Assembly (NCBI GenBank): GCA_006218065.1
Contig: VBWE01000021.1
Location: forward strand, 1-41,304
Reading direction: 5' to 3'
DNA from: Bacteroidota bacterium
GTDB lineage: Bacteria; Bacteroidota; Bacteroidia; Palsa-965
DNA: 41,304 nucleotides
Of this stretch, positions 23,144 through 30,352 are shown piece after piece. Both the position numbers and the translations under genes were made by a program. The first letter of the stretch is position 1. Each line of letters starts with the position of its first letter. The notes under the pieces are model-generated. The model was given only the letters and a program-made list of their open reading frames with translations. It was not told the DNA's origin and did not search any database.

Positions 23144-23704
23144 ATGATCTACGTTGTCAATTTCGGAAGTTCTAAAACGCCGAAGATCGCGGAATGCGTG
23201 AAGTCTGCCGGAACGGCGTGCGAAATCGTTCCCTGGGAGAATCCCGGGCTGATCGACCGGCAAAAAGTGAAAGGGATCATTTTCAGCGGTTCACCTGTGT
23301 TTTTCACGGAGACGGATTTTACACCTTATGGCAGCCGCTATGCGTTTATCCAGTCCGGTAAAATTCCGACACTCGGTATTTGTTTCGGGCACCAGCTGAT
23401 GGGACTTTTGCACGGTGCGCAGATTTTTCGCGGGGAGGAAGTGCGGACAACGATCCCGGTACGGATCATGAAACGCGATTTCCTTTTCGAAGGACTGGAA
23501 GATACCACTGCCATGACCGAAGATCATACCGAAGGTATTACGCTGCCGCATGGCTTTATACATTTGGCCGCTTCGGCATCCTATACCATCGAAGGTATGC
23601 GCCATCCTTTTCTCCCGCTTTGGGGTGTTCAGTTTCACCCGGAAGTTTCGGGAAAGAACGGGGAAATACTGATCGGGAATTTTATGGCGTACTGTAACCG
23701 GTAA
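23144..23704 (+). CDS. Class I glutamine amidotransferase-like protein
   Basis: 186 residues, the size of a free-standing GATase1 (GuaA/TrpG type). It has the nucleophile motif GICFGHQLMG (Cys80) and the partner residues in VQFHPEVSG (His165, Glu167), so the triad is intact. It would release ammonia from glutamine for a synthase partner, but no synthase gene is adjacent, so the acceptor is unknown. FSGSP and the short length argue for an independent GMP-synthase-like subunit or a peptidase-like relative. The ATG at 23144 (MIYVVNFGS) is preferred to an upstream in-frame start in the repeat region. Its last codons and TAA stop lie in a 25-nt palindromic repeat (copy A). Confidence 0.88.
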   Translation: MIYVVNFGSSKTPKIAECVKSAGTACEIVPWENPGLIDRQKVKGIIFSGSPVFFTETDFTPYGSRYAFIQSGKIPTLGICFGHQLMGLLHGAQIFRGEEVRTTIPVRIMKRDFLFEGLEDTTAMTEDHTEGITLPHGFIHLAASASYTIEGMRHPFLPLWGVQFHPEVSGKNGEILIGNFMAYCNR

Positions 23705-23720
23705 CAAATTGTGACCAGTT
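23696..23720 (+). repeat. ORF6N-associated palindrome, copy A
   Basis: A 25-nt near-palindrome: left arm AACCGGTAACAA, centre A, right arm TTGTGACCAGTT. Two of twelve arm positions mismatch. It overlaps and supplies the stop codon of the amidotransferase gene. Identical in sequence to copies C and E. Confidence 0.9.
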
Positions 23721-23756
23721 ATTTTGCATCAAAAAACGGGTGAAATAATGAACCGG

Positions 23757-23781
23757 AACTGGTCACAAATTGTGACCAGTT
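23757..23781 (+). repeat. ORF6N-associated palindrome, copy B (perfect)
   Basis: Arms AACTGGTCACAA and TTGTGACCAGTT are exact reverse complements around one A. It is followed by GCTTTCCG, as is copy E. It lies in the 277-nt region before the ORF6N gene. Confidence 0.92.
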
Positions 23782-23850
23782 GCTTTCCGGGAATCCTGGT
23801 CTCTTTTGTGATGATCGCCTGAAAGCCCCATTAACACTGAATTTATTCGA

Positions 23851-23899
23851 CAGCAAACGACTACAAACGGATGCAAACGAGTACATCCGGATACAAACG
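23851..23899 (+). repeat. Five 10-bp iteron-like repeats
   Basis: Consecutive 10-mers CAGCAAACGA, CTACAAACGG, ATGCAAACGA, GTACATCCGG, ATACAAACG share the pattern NNRCAAACGR with exact 10-bp period (the fourth is diverged). They lie between palindromes B and C, just upstream of the ORF6N start, and would face one side of the helix. Confidence 0.6.
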
Positions 23900-23940
23900 T
23901 TTTCGAACCGGGTAGCTCGGAAGCGACGAAGCATTTTTGC

Positions 23941-23965
23941 AACCGGTAACAAATTGTGACCAGTT
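23941..23965 (+). repeat. ORF6N-associated palindrome, copy C
   Basis: Same 25 nt as copies A and E, ending 16 nt before the ORF6N ATG. That is a natural operator position. Read in the ORF6N frame it would encode PVTNCDQF, similar to the peptide encoded by copy D. Confidence 0.9.
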
Positions 23966-23981
23966 CAAAAAAAGCTTTGCC

Positions 23982-24497
23982 ATGAAAAACATGATTGTAC
24001 ATGCTCGTTATGAATCACTGATCTTCGAATTCCGCGGGCAGAAAATAATGATCGACAGCGACCTGGCTATATTGTACGGGATCTCTACAAAATCATTAAA
24101 ACAACAGGTAAAACGAAACAAAAATCGTTTCCCTCAGGATTTTATGTTTGTGCTTACGAAAAAAGAGAAGATGGAACTGGTCACAAATTGTGACCGGTTG
24201 GCTGCGCTGAAGCATTCTTCTGTAATGCCGCTTGCTTTTACGGAACAGGGAGTGGCTATGCTTTCTTCGATTCTCCGTTCTCCCCGCGCAGTAAATGTCA
24301 ATATTGAAATCATGCGTGCCTTTGTCCGTTTCCGGGCTTTGCTCAAGGAACATGTAGAGTTGCGTAAAGAGATTGCGGATCTAGACGAAAAAATAGAAAA
24401 GATTTTTTCTTTTCTTCTTGAGAAAATCAACGGGCAGGAAAAGAAACGGTCGCGCCGCAGGCAGATCGGCTACAAAATAACCGGTAACAAATTGTGA
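23982..24497 (+). CDS. ORF6N domain protein
   Basis: 171 residues. The ORF6N domain covers about residues 5-115: IMIDSDLAILYGISTKSLKQQVKRN (predicted DNA-binding helices), RFPQDFMFVLTKKEK, then LAFTEQGVAMLSSIL and AVNVNIEIMRAFVRFR. The C-terminus is a charged coiled coil (LRKEIADLDEKIEKIFSFLLEK) and a basic tail (KKRSRRRQ), so it likely oligomerises and binds nucleic acid. ORF6N/KilA-N-type domains are known from phage antirepressors and from Bacteroidota chromosomes; no phage genes are near. The ATG at 23982 is chosen because upstream in-frame sequence is palindrome copy C. The gene contains palindrome D in its coding sequence and ends inside palindrome E, which supplies its TGA stop. Confidence 0.9.
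   Translation: MKNMIVHARYESLIFEFRGQKIMIDSDLAILYGISTKSLKQQVKRNKNRFPQDFMFVLTKKEKMELVTNCDRLAALKHSSVMPLAFTEQGVAMLSSILRSPRAVNVNIEIMRAFVRFRALLKEHVELRKEIADLDEKIEKIFSFLLEKINGQEKKRSRRRQIGYKITGNKL
24175..24199 (+). repeat. ORF6N-associated palindrome, copy D (inside the gene)
   Basis: Left arm AACTGGTCACAA, centre A, right arm TTGTGACCGGTT, one arm mismatch. It is within the ORF6N coding sequence and encodes the ELVTNCDRL stretch of the domain. Confidence 0.9.
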
Positions 24498-24503
24498 CCA
24501 GTT
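24479..24503 (+). repeat. ORF6N-associated palindrome, copy E
   Basis: Identical to copies A and C. It encodes the last residues (TGNKL) and the TGA stop of the ORF6N gene and is followed by the same GCTTTCCG as copy B. Confidence 0.9.
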
Positions 24504-24537
24504 GCTTTCCGAAAAGTATTCGTAGTATTTGTCTGTG

Positions 24538-24545
24538 TATATTTA
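24538..24545 (+). promoter_or_regulatory. -7 box for SpmAB gene
   Basis: TATATTTA matches TAnnTTTG except the last base, 6 nt before the ATG at 24552. Confidence 0.45.
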
Positions 24546-24551
24546 CCCTTT

Positions 24552-25841
24552 ATGATTCTCAATTACATCTGGCTTTTCTTTTTCTTCGTCGCGTTTATCG
24601 TCGGCCTGGTCAAGCTGATTTTTTTCGGCGACCTGGATATTTTCAGCAAGATGATGAACGACGGTTTCGAAGGGGCTAAAAAAGCATTCTTCGATATTTC
24701 CCTTCCGCTTGTAGGCATCATGAGTCTCTGGATGGGTTTGATGAACATCGCGGAGAAAGCGGGCGCGATTCATTTTATTGCAAGGGTTACCGGGCCGTTT
24801 TTCTCGCGCCTTTTCCCGGAAGTTCCACGGAATCACCCGGCTATCGGGCATATCATCATGAATTTTTCGGCGAATGTGCTCGGGCTGGATAACGCCGCCA
24901 CCCCGCTCGGGTTGAAAGCCATGCAGAGCCTGCAGGAAATCAATCCCGACAAAGAACGCGCTTCCAATGCGCAGATCATGTTCCTGGTACTCAACACGTC
25001 GAGCCTCACGGTTATCCCGGTAAGTATTCTGGCCCTGCGCGCGCAGGCGCATGCCGCAAACCCGGCCGATGTTTTTATCCCGATTCTCATCGCTACGTTC
25101 TGTTCTACGTTTGTCGCCCTGCTGATTACCTGCACCCGCCAGCGGATCAACCTGTTCAACCCGGTACTGTTCGGCGGAGTAACGCTGATCACCCTGCTGC
25201 TTGCCGGGCTGGTGGTCGGGCTGGCTTCGCTCAACCCAACTAAAATCGGCGGTGTATCGGCTACTGTCGGAAACCTGATGATCTTTCTCGTCATCATTCT
25301 TTTCCTGGCGGCGGGCTGGCGGAAAAAATTAAATGTATTCGACAGTTTCGTGGAAGGCGCGAAGAACGGTTTTGAAACCGTGCTGAAATTCGCCCCTTAC
25401 CTGATCGCGCTGATTACGGCCATTGCCATTTTCCGGGCATCCGGCGCCATGCAATACCTGGTGGAAGGAATCAGCTGGTGCTGTTTCCAGGTCGCCATGC
25501 TTTTCAGCGACGGTTCACCCGATATGCGTTTCGTGGATGCCCTGCCTACGGGATTCATCAAACCGCTGAGCGGCGGCGGAGCCAAAGCGATGATGATCGA
25601 TGTGATGAACACCAAAGGTCCCGACAGTCTCGCCGCCCGGATTTCCTGCATCATGCAGGGCGCTGCGGATACTACTTTTTATATCGCCGCCGTTTATTTC
25701 GGCTCCGTGGGAATCCGTAAAACCCGGTACGCCATTCCGTACGGTTTACTTGCCGACCTCGCCGGGATCATTGCAGCGATCATCATCGGTTATTATTTCT
25801 TCGGCGGCCAGCCCGACCCGGTTTTCCCGGCTGCGAAGTAA
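24552..25841 (+). CDS. SpmA-SpmB fusion, nucleoside-recognition (Gate) membrane protein
   Basis: 429 residues, polytopic with about ten hydrophobic segments. The N-terminal half is SpmA-like (GAKKAFFDISLPLVGIMSLWMG, LFPEVPRNHPAIGHIIMNFSANVLGLDNAATPLGL, NTSSLTVIPVSILALRAQ). The C-terminal half is SpmB-like (FVEGAKNGFETVLKFAPYLI, then PLSGGGAKAMMIDVM and CIMQGAADTTFYIAAVYFGSVGIRKTRYA). In sporulating Firmicutes these are two adjacent genes; the fused form occurs in Bacteroidota, which do not sporulate. The Gate domain suggests a transporter, but the substrate is not known. The ATG at 24552 follows a promoter box closely. Confidence 0.9.
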   Translation: MILNYIWLFFFFVAFIVGLVKLIFFGDLDIFSKMMNDGFEGAKKAFFDISLPLVGIMSLWMGLMNIAEKAGAIHFIARVTGPFFSRLFPEVPRNHPAIGHIIMNFSANVLGLDNAATPLGLKAMQSLQEINPDKERASNAQIMFLVLNTSSLTVIPVSILALRAQAHAANPADVFIPILIATFCSTFVALLITCTRQRINLFNPVLFGGVTLITLLLAGLVVGLASLNPTKIGGVSATVGNLMIFLVIILFLAAGWRKKLNVFDSFVEGAKNGFETVLKFAPYLIALITAIAIFRASGAMQYLVEGISWCCFQVAMLFSDGSPDMRFVDALPTGFIKPLSGGGAKAMMIDVMNTKGPDSLAARISCIMQGAADTTFYIAAVYFGSVGIRKTRYAIPYGLLADLAGIIAAIIIGYYFFGGQPDPVFPAAK

Positions 25842-25967
25842 ACGACATTCGTCGAAGTTTCTGAAAATCAATCGCCCGCGTTTGCGTTTACTTGTTTTTT
25901 TCGTTTCGGACAATCATTTCATGAAAAACAATTATTCATTTATACAGGTATTAACAGTAATTTTCTT

Positions 25968-25998
25968 TTTTGAAAATAAATAACGGTTAATACATTTG
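25968..25998 (+). promoter_or_regulatory. Complete -33/-7 promoter of lipoprotein cassette
   Basis: TTTTG (25968-25972) as the -33 element and TACATTTG (25991-25998), an exact TAnnTTTG, with 18 nt between them. The ATG is at 26022. This is the best promoter in the window. The preceding AT-rich gap 25842-25967 contains no convincing gene. Confidence 0.75.
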
Positions 25999-26021
25999 AC
26001 GCAAACAAAACTTATACACTT

Positions 26022-26516
26022 ATGAAACTCATTCGTTTACTCAGCATTTCGCTCGGGATGACCGGGATGCTTTTCCTGGCATCGTGCCAGAAGGAAACCC
26101 TTACGCCTGTCGGTACAGGTTCCGCAGGTATTCAGTCTGAAACCCCGGGACGGCAGCAGACTACCGAAGGAAAAGGAACATACCGGAAAGGTTTGTGGTG
26201 GTGTTTCGATGAACTGCATTACGGCTGCAGCGATTGTGCATCGTGCACATGTTATGTTTACCTGTATCCGAAAGAAAGCAGTACGCGCTGGACTCCGGAC
26301 GAAGTACTTGCCGCTTTACAAAACGGCGGGATTGAATTGTCCGAATGCGTTTCACCCGATTGCACGATGGATTTTGTGAACCATGCCAAAACCGTTTCTG
26401 AAGAACAGTGGCTGGTTCCCGGGGTCGACAACCCGGCACCGCGCAAAGTGAATACGTTCAGCGCTTACTATGATGAAGATGGAAACTATGTTGGTGAAGT
26501 AACTTATCAGCAGTAG
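26022..26516 (+). CDS. Cys-rich lipoprotein of unknown function
   Basis: 164 residues with a lipoprotein signal peptide (MKLIRLLSISLGMTGMLFLASC; lipobox LASC, Cys22). The mature part has a flexible Gly/Ser/Thr-rich linker and then a Cys cluster, YGCSDCASCTCYVY (four Cys in ten residues), with another two in SECVSPDCTM. This could bind a metal or form disulfides. I recognise no family. It is the first gene behind a strong promoter; the next gene starts 5 nt after the stop, so the three lipoprotein genes here are likely one operon. Confidence 0.75.
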   Translation: MKLIRLLSISLGMTGMLFLASCQKETLTPVGTGSAGIQSETPGRQQTTEGKGTYRKGLWWCFDELHYGCSDCASCTCYVYLYPKESSTRWTPDEVLAALQNGGIELSECVSPDCTMDFVNHAKTVSEEQWLVPGVDNPAPRKVNTFSAYYDEDGNYVGEVTYQQ

Positions 26517-26521
26517 TCCAT

Positions 26522-27766
26522 ATGCATTTCACGAAACGTTTCTGGCGATCCATCGTTATTCTGCCTGTCGCTCTTGCTTTGTCTTGCGGCGACAGGCAGA
26601 ATGCTTCGTCCTTTACTTTAACTCCCGCAGCACAGGTAAATATCGACGAGCAGGAACAGGTTTTAAATCTTTTGCCCACGCACGCCGAATTGCTCAGCGA
26701 TTCCCTGTTTGCCGCTTATTTTATGGATAAGCGCGCGGTTTATGTTTACAATATTTATACGGGCACGCTGCACGGAACAACCCAAAACCTGGACGGTGCA
26801 TTAAACTTCGATTCGCTCATGCGGGGCGTGATGACCAAAGCGGAACTTGATTCTATGGATATTCTTCCGCCGGCGCTGCAGGATGAGGACGTTCCATCAA
26901 GCGGGGGACTGCAGACTTTTTCCGTTGCAGGCGGCAAACTGTATTGTTTCTATTCTGTGCCGTATCGTTACAAACCAAAAACGGAGAAAGGCAGGCAAGC
27001 CATCCTGGATATGATGCCGGGAAATCTGCGCGAAGAATATACCCGGAAGAATCTTGACGTTACCGGGGATGGATACAAAGCTTTCCTTGTCGAAACGGAT
27101 AGCCGCATACAAATCCGGTCGGTAACGGAAATTCAATATGAAAATTTTCCGCGCACAAAATATGGAGCATATCACATCATGCCGAATGGCGGATTCTATG
27201 TTCATGACGGTGTACTTTATGCACGTATTTACGACCAGGCGGATATGCTGATGCCGGCTTCGGCTAAAAAAATAAAAAGCAGCGACAGCCTGCCGATGAT
27301 CGGCCGGTTAAAACGTTCGGACAACCGATTCGGCTGGCAGCATGAAGTCCTGAATACCAGTGCCATCGATGATTACAGTTTCCCGCCGGTTTATTACGGT
27401 TTTTCTTCGCTCAGCTTCCGCGAAAAAAACGATACGCTCCTGCTTTCCTGTGAAGGCGGAATTTTCACCTTGCCGGAAGGAAAAAAATATCTGCTGCAGA
27501 AAAAACTGGAACCGGGCGAAGTTTCCATGGGCGCATTCGAAATCCATAACGGGCGCATCCTGTACACCGCTGGCAAACCGAGTCCGAAAGGGTATCTGAA
27601 ACCCGACAATATGCATTTCTGCATATACAATCCTGCTACGGACCAGGTGGAATACAAGCAACCGTTCCCCACTTTTTCATTTGTCCGAAAAAACGACACG
27701 ATTGTTTTTATGGATAAAAACAAAGAGCATTACTTCATTGCGCGTTATGCGATTACTGAGAAATAG
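26522..27766 (+). CDS. Putative lipoprotein, propeller-like, function unknown
   Basis: 414 residues. Signal peptide with a lipobox ending LALSC (Cys near residue 22). The body alternates short beta segments with charged loops (VYVYNIYTGTLHGT, YCFYSVPYRYKPK, DTLLLSCEGGIFTLPEGK, GRILYTAGKPSPKGYL, DTIVFMDKNKEHYFIAR), reminiscent of the 6-bladed-propeller lipoproteins common in Bacteroidota. I cannot name the family with confidence. The start at 26522 is 5 nt after the preceding stop. Its 3' end overlaps the next gene by 20 nt, which supports co-translation. Confidence 0.72.
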   Translation: MHFTKRFWRSIVILPVALALSCGDRQNASSFTLTPAAQVNIDEQEQVLNLLPTHAELLSDSLFAAYFMDKRAVYVYNIYTGTLHGTTQNLDGALNFDSLMRGVMTKAELDSMDILPPALQDEDVPSSGGLQTFSVAGGKLYCFYSVPYRYKPKTEKGRQAILDMMPGNLREEYTRKNLDVTGDGYKAFLVETDSRIQIRSVTEIQYENFPRTKYGAYHIMPNGGFYVHDGVLYARIYDQADMLMPASAKKIKSSDSLPMIGRLKRSDNRFGWQHEVLNTSAIDDYSFPPVYYGFSSLSFREKNDTLLLSCEGGIFTLPEGKKYLLQKKLEPGEVSMGAFEIHNGRILYTAGKPSPKGYLKPDNMHFCIYNPATDQVEYKQPFPTFSFVRKNDTIVFMDKNKEHYFIARYAITEK

Positions 27767-28238
27767 CCTGCTGGTCTTCGGATTTTTATGCACCTGTGCC
27801 TGTGAAACCGCGGTATCGGAAATAGAAATATCTCCCGATCCGTTCGTTTTCGTTTCGGCATTGCACCGGGGGCAGCACGGGAAGCAGGTTATTTTTACGG
27901 CCAATCCCGGCGACTGCATCAACTGCCTGAACCTGCTGCAGTTCCGGCTGGGAAAAGCCAGGCGGGAAAATCAGAACCAGGTTACCGTAGTATTGCGGGA
28001 ACACCGGGCCGTTGAACGCAGGCAATTATATAACACGATTCTCTCCGGGATTGATACGACTATTATTCCCGTGATCTGGAATGATTCGCTTTACAATGCC
28101 ATCAACCGGGAATACGCGGGAAAATATCCGGGGCAATCGTTGCTGCTGATTTATGATGAATCGGGTAAAAAAATCCTTTGCAAACCGGTTAAAGAAATCC
28201 GCGGAGATGAACCGGAAACGGCGGAACTGTTCCAGTAA
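27747..28238 (+). CDS. Putative lipoprotein with CxxC, thioredoxin-like
   Basis: 163 residues from the ATG at 27747 (MRLLRNSLLVFGFLCTCACETA); the earlier in-frame ATG lacks a signal and lies well inside the preceding gene. The lipobox is within LCTCAC. The mature protein has FTANPGDCINCLNLLQFRL, a CxxC in the position after a beta strand as in thioredoxin folds. LLLIYDESGKKIL near the C-terminus looks like the strand-turn of a thioredoxin/TlpA-like domain. The pattern fits a membrane-tethered oxidoreductase, but the cis-Pro loop could not be confirmed. It overlaps the previous gene by 20 nt. The C-terminus is 2 nt from the convergent glucosaminidase gene. Confidence 0.72.
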   Translation: MRLLRNSLLVFGFLCTCACETAVSEIEISPDPFVFVSALHRGQHGKQVIFTANPGDCINCLNLLQFRLGKARRENQNQVTVVLREHRAVERRQLYNTILSGIDTTIIPVIWNDSLYNAINREYAGKYPGQSLLLIYDESGKKILCKPVKEIRGDEPETAELFQ

Positions 28239-28240
28239 AT

Positions 28241-29191
28241 TTATTTTTTCCGCAGCCTGATCTGCTGACCGGCTTTGGGTTCTTCGCCGGGTTCCAGTTT
28301 GTTGTATTTGCGCAATGCACGAAGTTTTACACCGTAAAGCTGCGCAATGGAGTGTATGGTTTCGCCGGGCTTGACCGTATGCGTATCGGTATCGTTCTTT
28401 TTCTTTTTTGGTGCGATGTACAGCACCTGCCCGGTTTCGAGCCGTGCGTCGCGTTTCAGATCATTGTAACGGAATAATTCCGGGTATGCCAGGTCGAGTT
28501 CGTTGCTGAGTTTCAGGAAAGAATCGTCTTTCCTGACGATGATATATTTCACCCCGTTGTTTTCGTACATTTTCCTCTGCCCGGATGCCGGGGTTACAAC
28601 AGCAACGGGCTGCGGTTTCTCTTTCGTGTCAATCGGTTTGGCGGCAGCGCCCTGCACTTTGTCCAGCTCATTGAGGTTATTGGCCTCGATCAGGTCGATC
28701 AGCCGGTCGGCATAACGCGGATCGGTGGCATATCCCGCCTGCTTCAGTCCTTTCGCCCAGCCTTTGTAGTCGGTTACTTTCAGTTCGAAAAGAAAAGCAT
28801 AACGCTGGCGTGTGCGGAGAAAATCCGAATGATCGAGATAGGAATCATATACACTCGGGTATTTCCGGAAACATTCGTTTTTCTCATCGTCGTCCTGCAC
28901 GTACGATTCACCCGTCCAGCCTTTATGGCATTTGATCCCGAAATGGTTGTTGGCATAAACGGCCAGCGCACTGTTCCCGTTCCCCGATTCGAGCATACCC
29001 TGGGCTAAGGTGATACTGGCCGGCACGCCGGAGATGAGCATTTCACGGACGGCATCTTCTTTATACTTATCTACATATTCCTGCGCCGACATTTTGCGTT
29101 CGGCCGGTTGGGCAAACAAAGCCGTAACCCCGCTGAAAAGAACGATCAGGGCGGGTTTCAGAACACGGTTATGTATGCGAAGACACTTCAT
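28241..29191 (-). CDS. Glucosaminidase with C-terminal LysM domains
   Basis: 316 residues. Signal peptide 1-27 (MKCLRIHN, hydrophobic core, ALFAQ). Residues ~30-175 are a mannosyl-glycoprotein endo-beta-N-acetylglucosaminidase-like (GH73) domain: ASITLAQGMLESGNGNSALAV includes the catalytic Glu context, followed by NNHFGIKCH and YDSYLDHSDFLRTRQRYAFLF, and AKGLKQAGYATDPRYADRLI. Two LysM-like modules bind peptidoglycan (VKYIIVRKDDSFLKLS onward, and HTVKPGETIHSIAQLYGV). The enzyme cleaves the glycan strands of peptidoglycan in remodelling or cell separation. The ATG at 29191 is used; the frame extends to a TTG three codons upstream that lies inside the promoter box. Confidence 0.92.
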   Translation of the reverse strand: MKCLRIHNRVLKPALIVLFSGVTALFAQPAERKMSAQEYVDKYKEDAVREMLISGVPASITLAQGMLESGNGNSALAVYANNHFGIKCHKGWTGESYVQDDDEKNECFRKYPSVYDSYLDHSDFLRTRQRYAFLFELKVTDYKGWAKGLKQAGYATDPRYADRLIDLIEANNLNELDKVQGAAAKPIDTKEKPQPVAVVTPASGQRKMYENNGVKYIIVRKDDSFLKLSNELDLAYPELFRYNDLKRDARLETGQVLYIAPKKKKNDTDTHTVKPGETIHSIAQLYGVKLRALRKYNKLEPGEEPKAGQQIRLRKK

Positions 29192-29197
29192 CCTATA

Positions 29198-29205
29198 CAA
29201 AACTA
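29198..29205 (-). promoter_or_regulatory. -7 box for glucosaminidase gene
   Basis: On the minus strand TAGTTTTG matches TAnnTTTG exactly, 6 nt before the ATG at 29191. Confidence 0.6.
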
Positions 29206-29315
29206 CCCCGAAGAACAGGCTCTTTTCGGGACAATGGCCCTGCTTTTAAACAGGTTTTTGTTAATAGTACGTTCAAAAGGGCATACTTGTTGTGTTTTTT
29301 GTCCCGATTCCGGGG

Positions 29316-29346
29316 TTTGCGGGCTCACCGGCAATCCCTAACTTTA
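29316..29346 (+). promoter_or_regulatory. -33/-7 promoter of DUF4412 gene
   Basis: TTTG (29316-29319) and TAACTTTA (29339-29346, seven of eight consensus positions) are 19 nt apart, and the ATG is at 29370. This is normal Bacteroidota spacing and rules out the earlier start inside it. Confidence 0.6.
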
Positions 29347-29369
29347 CCGTTATACTCATCGGAACAACC

Positions 29370-30149
29370 ATGAAAAAACGTACTATTTTACTTTGGGCGA
29401 CCTTATTCCCGGTTATCGCCATGGCCCAGCAGGGCATTCATTATACGTATAAATTCAGCTCGGAAAAGAGCAGCGGTATTATGAACGGCTACTATTCGGA
29501 AGCCGGAACGCGGTCGGAAATGGAAGCTACCGCTCCCAATCCGAAGGATCCGAAGCAGTCAATCAGTATAAAAAGTGTCGGTATCACGATGAAGGATAAA
29601 CCCGATGTACGTTATGTTCTGGATGAAAAAAACAAATCATACACCGAATATAAAAACACCGCTCATACCGGGAACAAGGAAACCTATACCGTCAAAATCG
29701 TCGGCGATGAAAAAGTAGGATCGTACAATTGCAAGCATGTACAACTGACCGACAGCAAAGGAAAAGTAACCGAGGAATGGGTAACCAAAGATGTGGCCGA
29801 TTACGAAAAACTGAAGGAAATCGCATCGACGAGCGAGTACGTGGATAGTGACGGCATGTCGAAAGCGCTGAAGGCTGCCGGTGTGGAAGGCATGATGGTG
29901 AAAATGAAAAACGCCGGCGCGCGCGGTGAAACCGTAACGGTCGAACTCGTGCTCCTGGAAAGGAAAGTGCTTGACGTTTCTTTGTTTAAAATTCCGGCGG
30001 ATTACAAAAAAACAGAAACCCCTGTAATGCCGGGCGCCGGCGGAATGCCTGATTTTTCGAAAATGACGCCCGAAGAACAAAAACAGTGGCTGGAGCAGAT
30101 GAAGAAACAGTACAGCACACCACCATCCGGCAGCGGCGGTGGAAACTGA
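29370..30149 (+). CDS. DUF4412 domain exported protein
   Basis: 259 residues. Signal peptide 1-19 (MKKRTILLWATLFPVIAMA, then QQG). The body fits the DUF4412 layout of a beta-rich periplasmic protein: IHYTYKFSSEKSSGIMNGYYS, TYTVKIVGDEKVGSYNCKHVQLTDSKGK, EEWVTKDVADYEKL, ETVTVELVLLERKVLDVSLFKIPADY. The C-terminus is Gly/Pro/Ser-rich (PPSGSGGG). The function of the family is not known. A 45-nt repeated element begins 12 nt after the stop. Confidence 0.85.
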   Translation: MKKRTILLWATLFPVIAMAQQGIHYTYKFSSEKSSGIMNGYYSEAGTRSEMEATAPNPKDPKQSISIKSVGITMKDKPDVRYVLDEKNKSYTEYKNTAHTGNKETYTVKIVGDEKVGSYNCKHVQLTDSKGKVTEEWVTKDVADYEKLKEIASTSEYVDSDGMSKALKAAGVEGMMVKMKNAGARGETVTVELVLLERKVLDVSLFKIPADYKKTETPVMPGAGGMPDFSKMTPEEQKQWLEQMKKQYSTPPSGSGGGN

Positions 30150-30160
30150 TTCATGCAGTC

Positions 30161-30252
30161 CGTATGCTGATTTGAAAATTGGACAATTGAGAAGATTTGA
30201 AAATGACAATTACCGGGAGATGCAACTTTCTCCATTTTCAAATCGATTCATT
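30161..30252 (+). repeat. Palindromic repeat unit 1 (92 bp)
   Basis: Its first 45 nt (30161-30205) match unit 2 (30253-30297) at 44 positions. GATTTGAAAAT near its start pairs with ATTTTCAAATC at 30234-30244, so the unit can fold into one hairpin. It ends with GATTCATT, as does unit 2. Confidence 0.85.
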
Positions 30253-30352
30253 CGTATGCTGATTTGAAAATTGGACAATTGAGCAGATTTGAAAATGCCG
30301 ATCGCCAGGCAGCGCTATTTTCTCAATTTTCAAATTTTCAAATTGATTCATT
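30253..30352 (+). repeat. Palindromic repeat unit 2 (100 bp)
   Basis: A tandem copy of unit 1, diverged in the middle and with an extra TTTTCAAA near its end. The 3' end overlaps the convergent PLP enzyme gene: the last residues NESI and the TGA stop (30338-30340) are read from the repeat. Confidence 0.85.

Noticed and set aside
23696-24503. Palindromes as transposon terminal repeats or CRISPR repeats
   Set aside because: Spacing is irregular (61, 184, 234 and 304 nt), all copies have the same orientation, one is coding, and no transposase or cas gene is near.
25921-25983. 20-codon ORF (MKNNYSFIQVLTVIFFFENK) before the lipoprotein cassette
   Set aside because: It has no promoter box of its own that I can see and its end overlaps the -33 element of the cassette promoter. 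The AT-rich composition explains the short open frame.
30161-30352. Possible CRISPR array
   Set aside because: Only two units, each itself palindromic, with no uniform spacers and no cas genes in the window.
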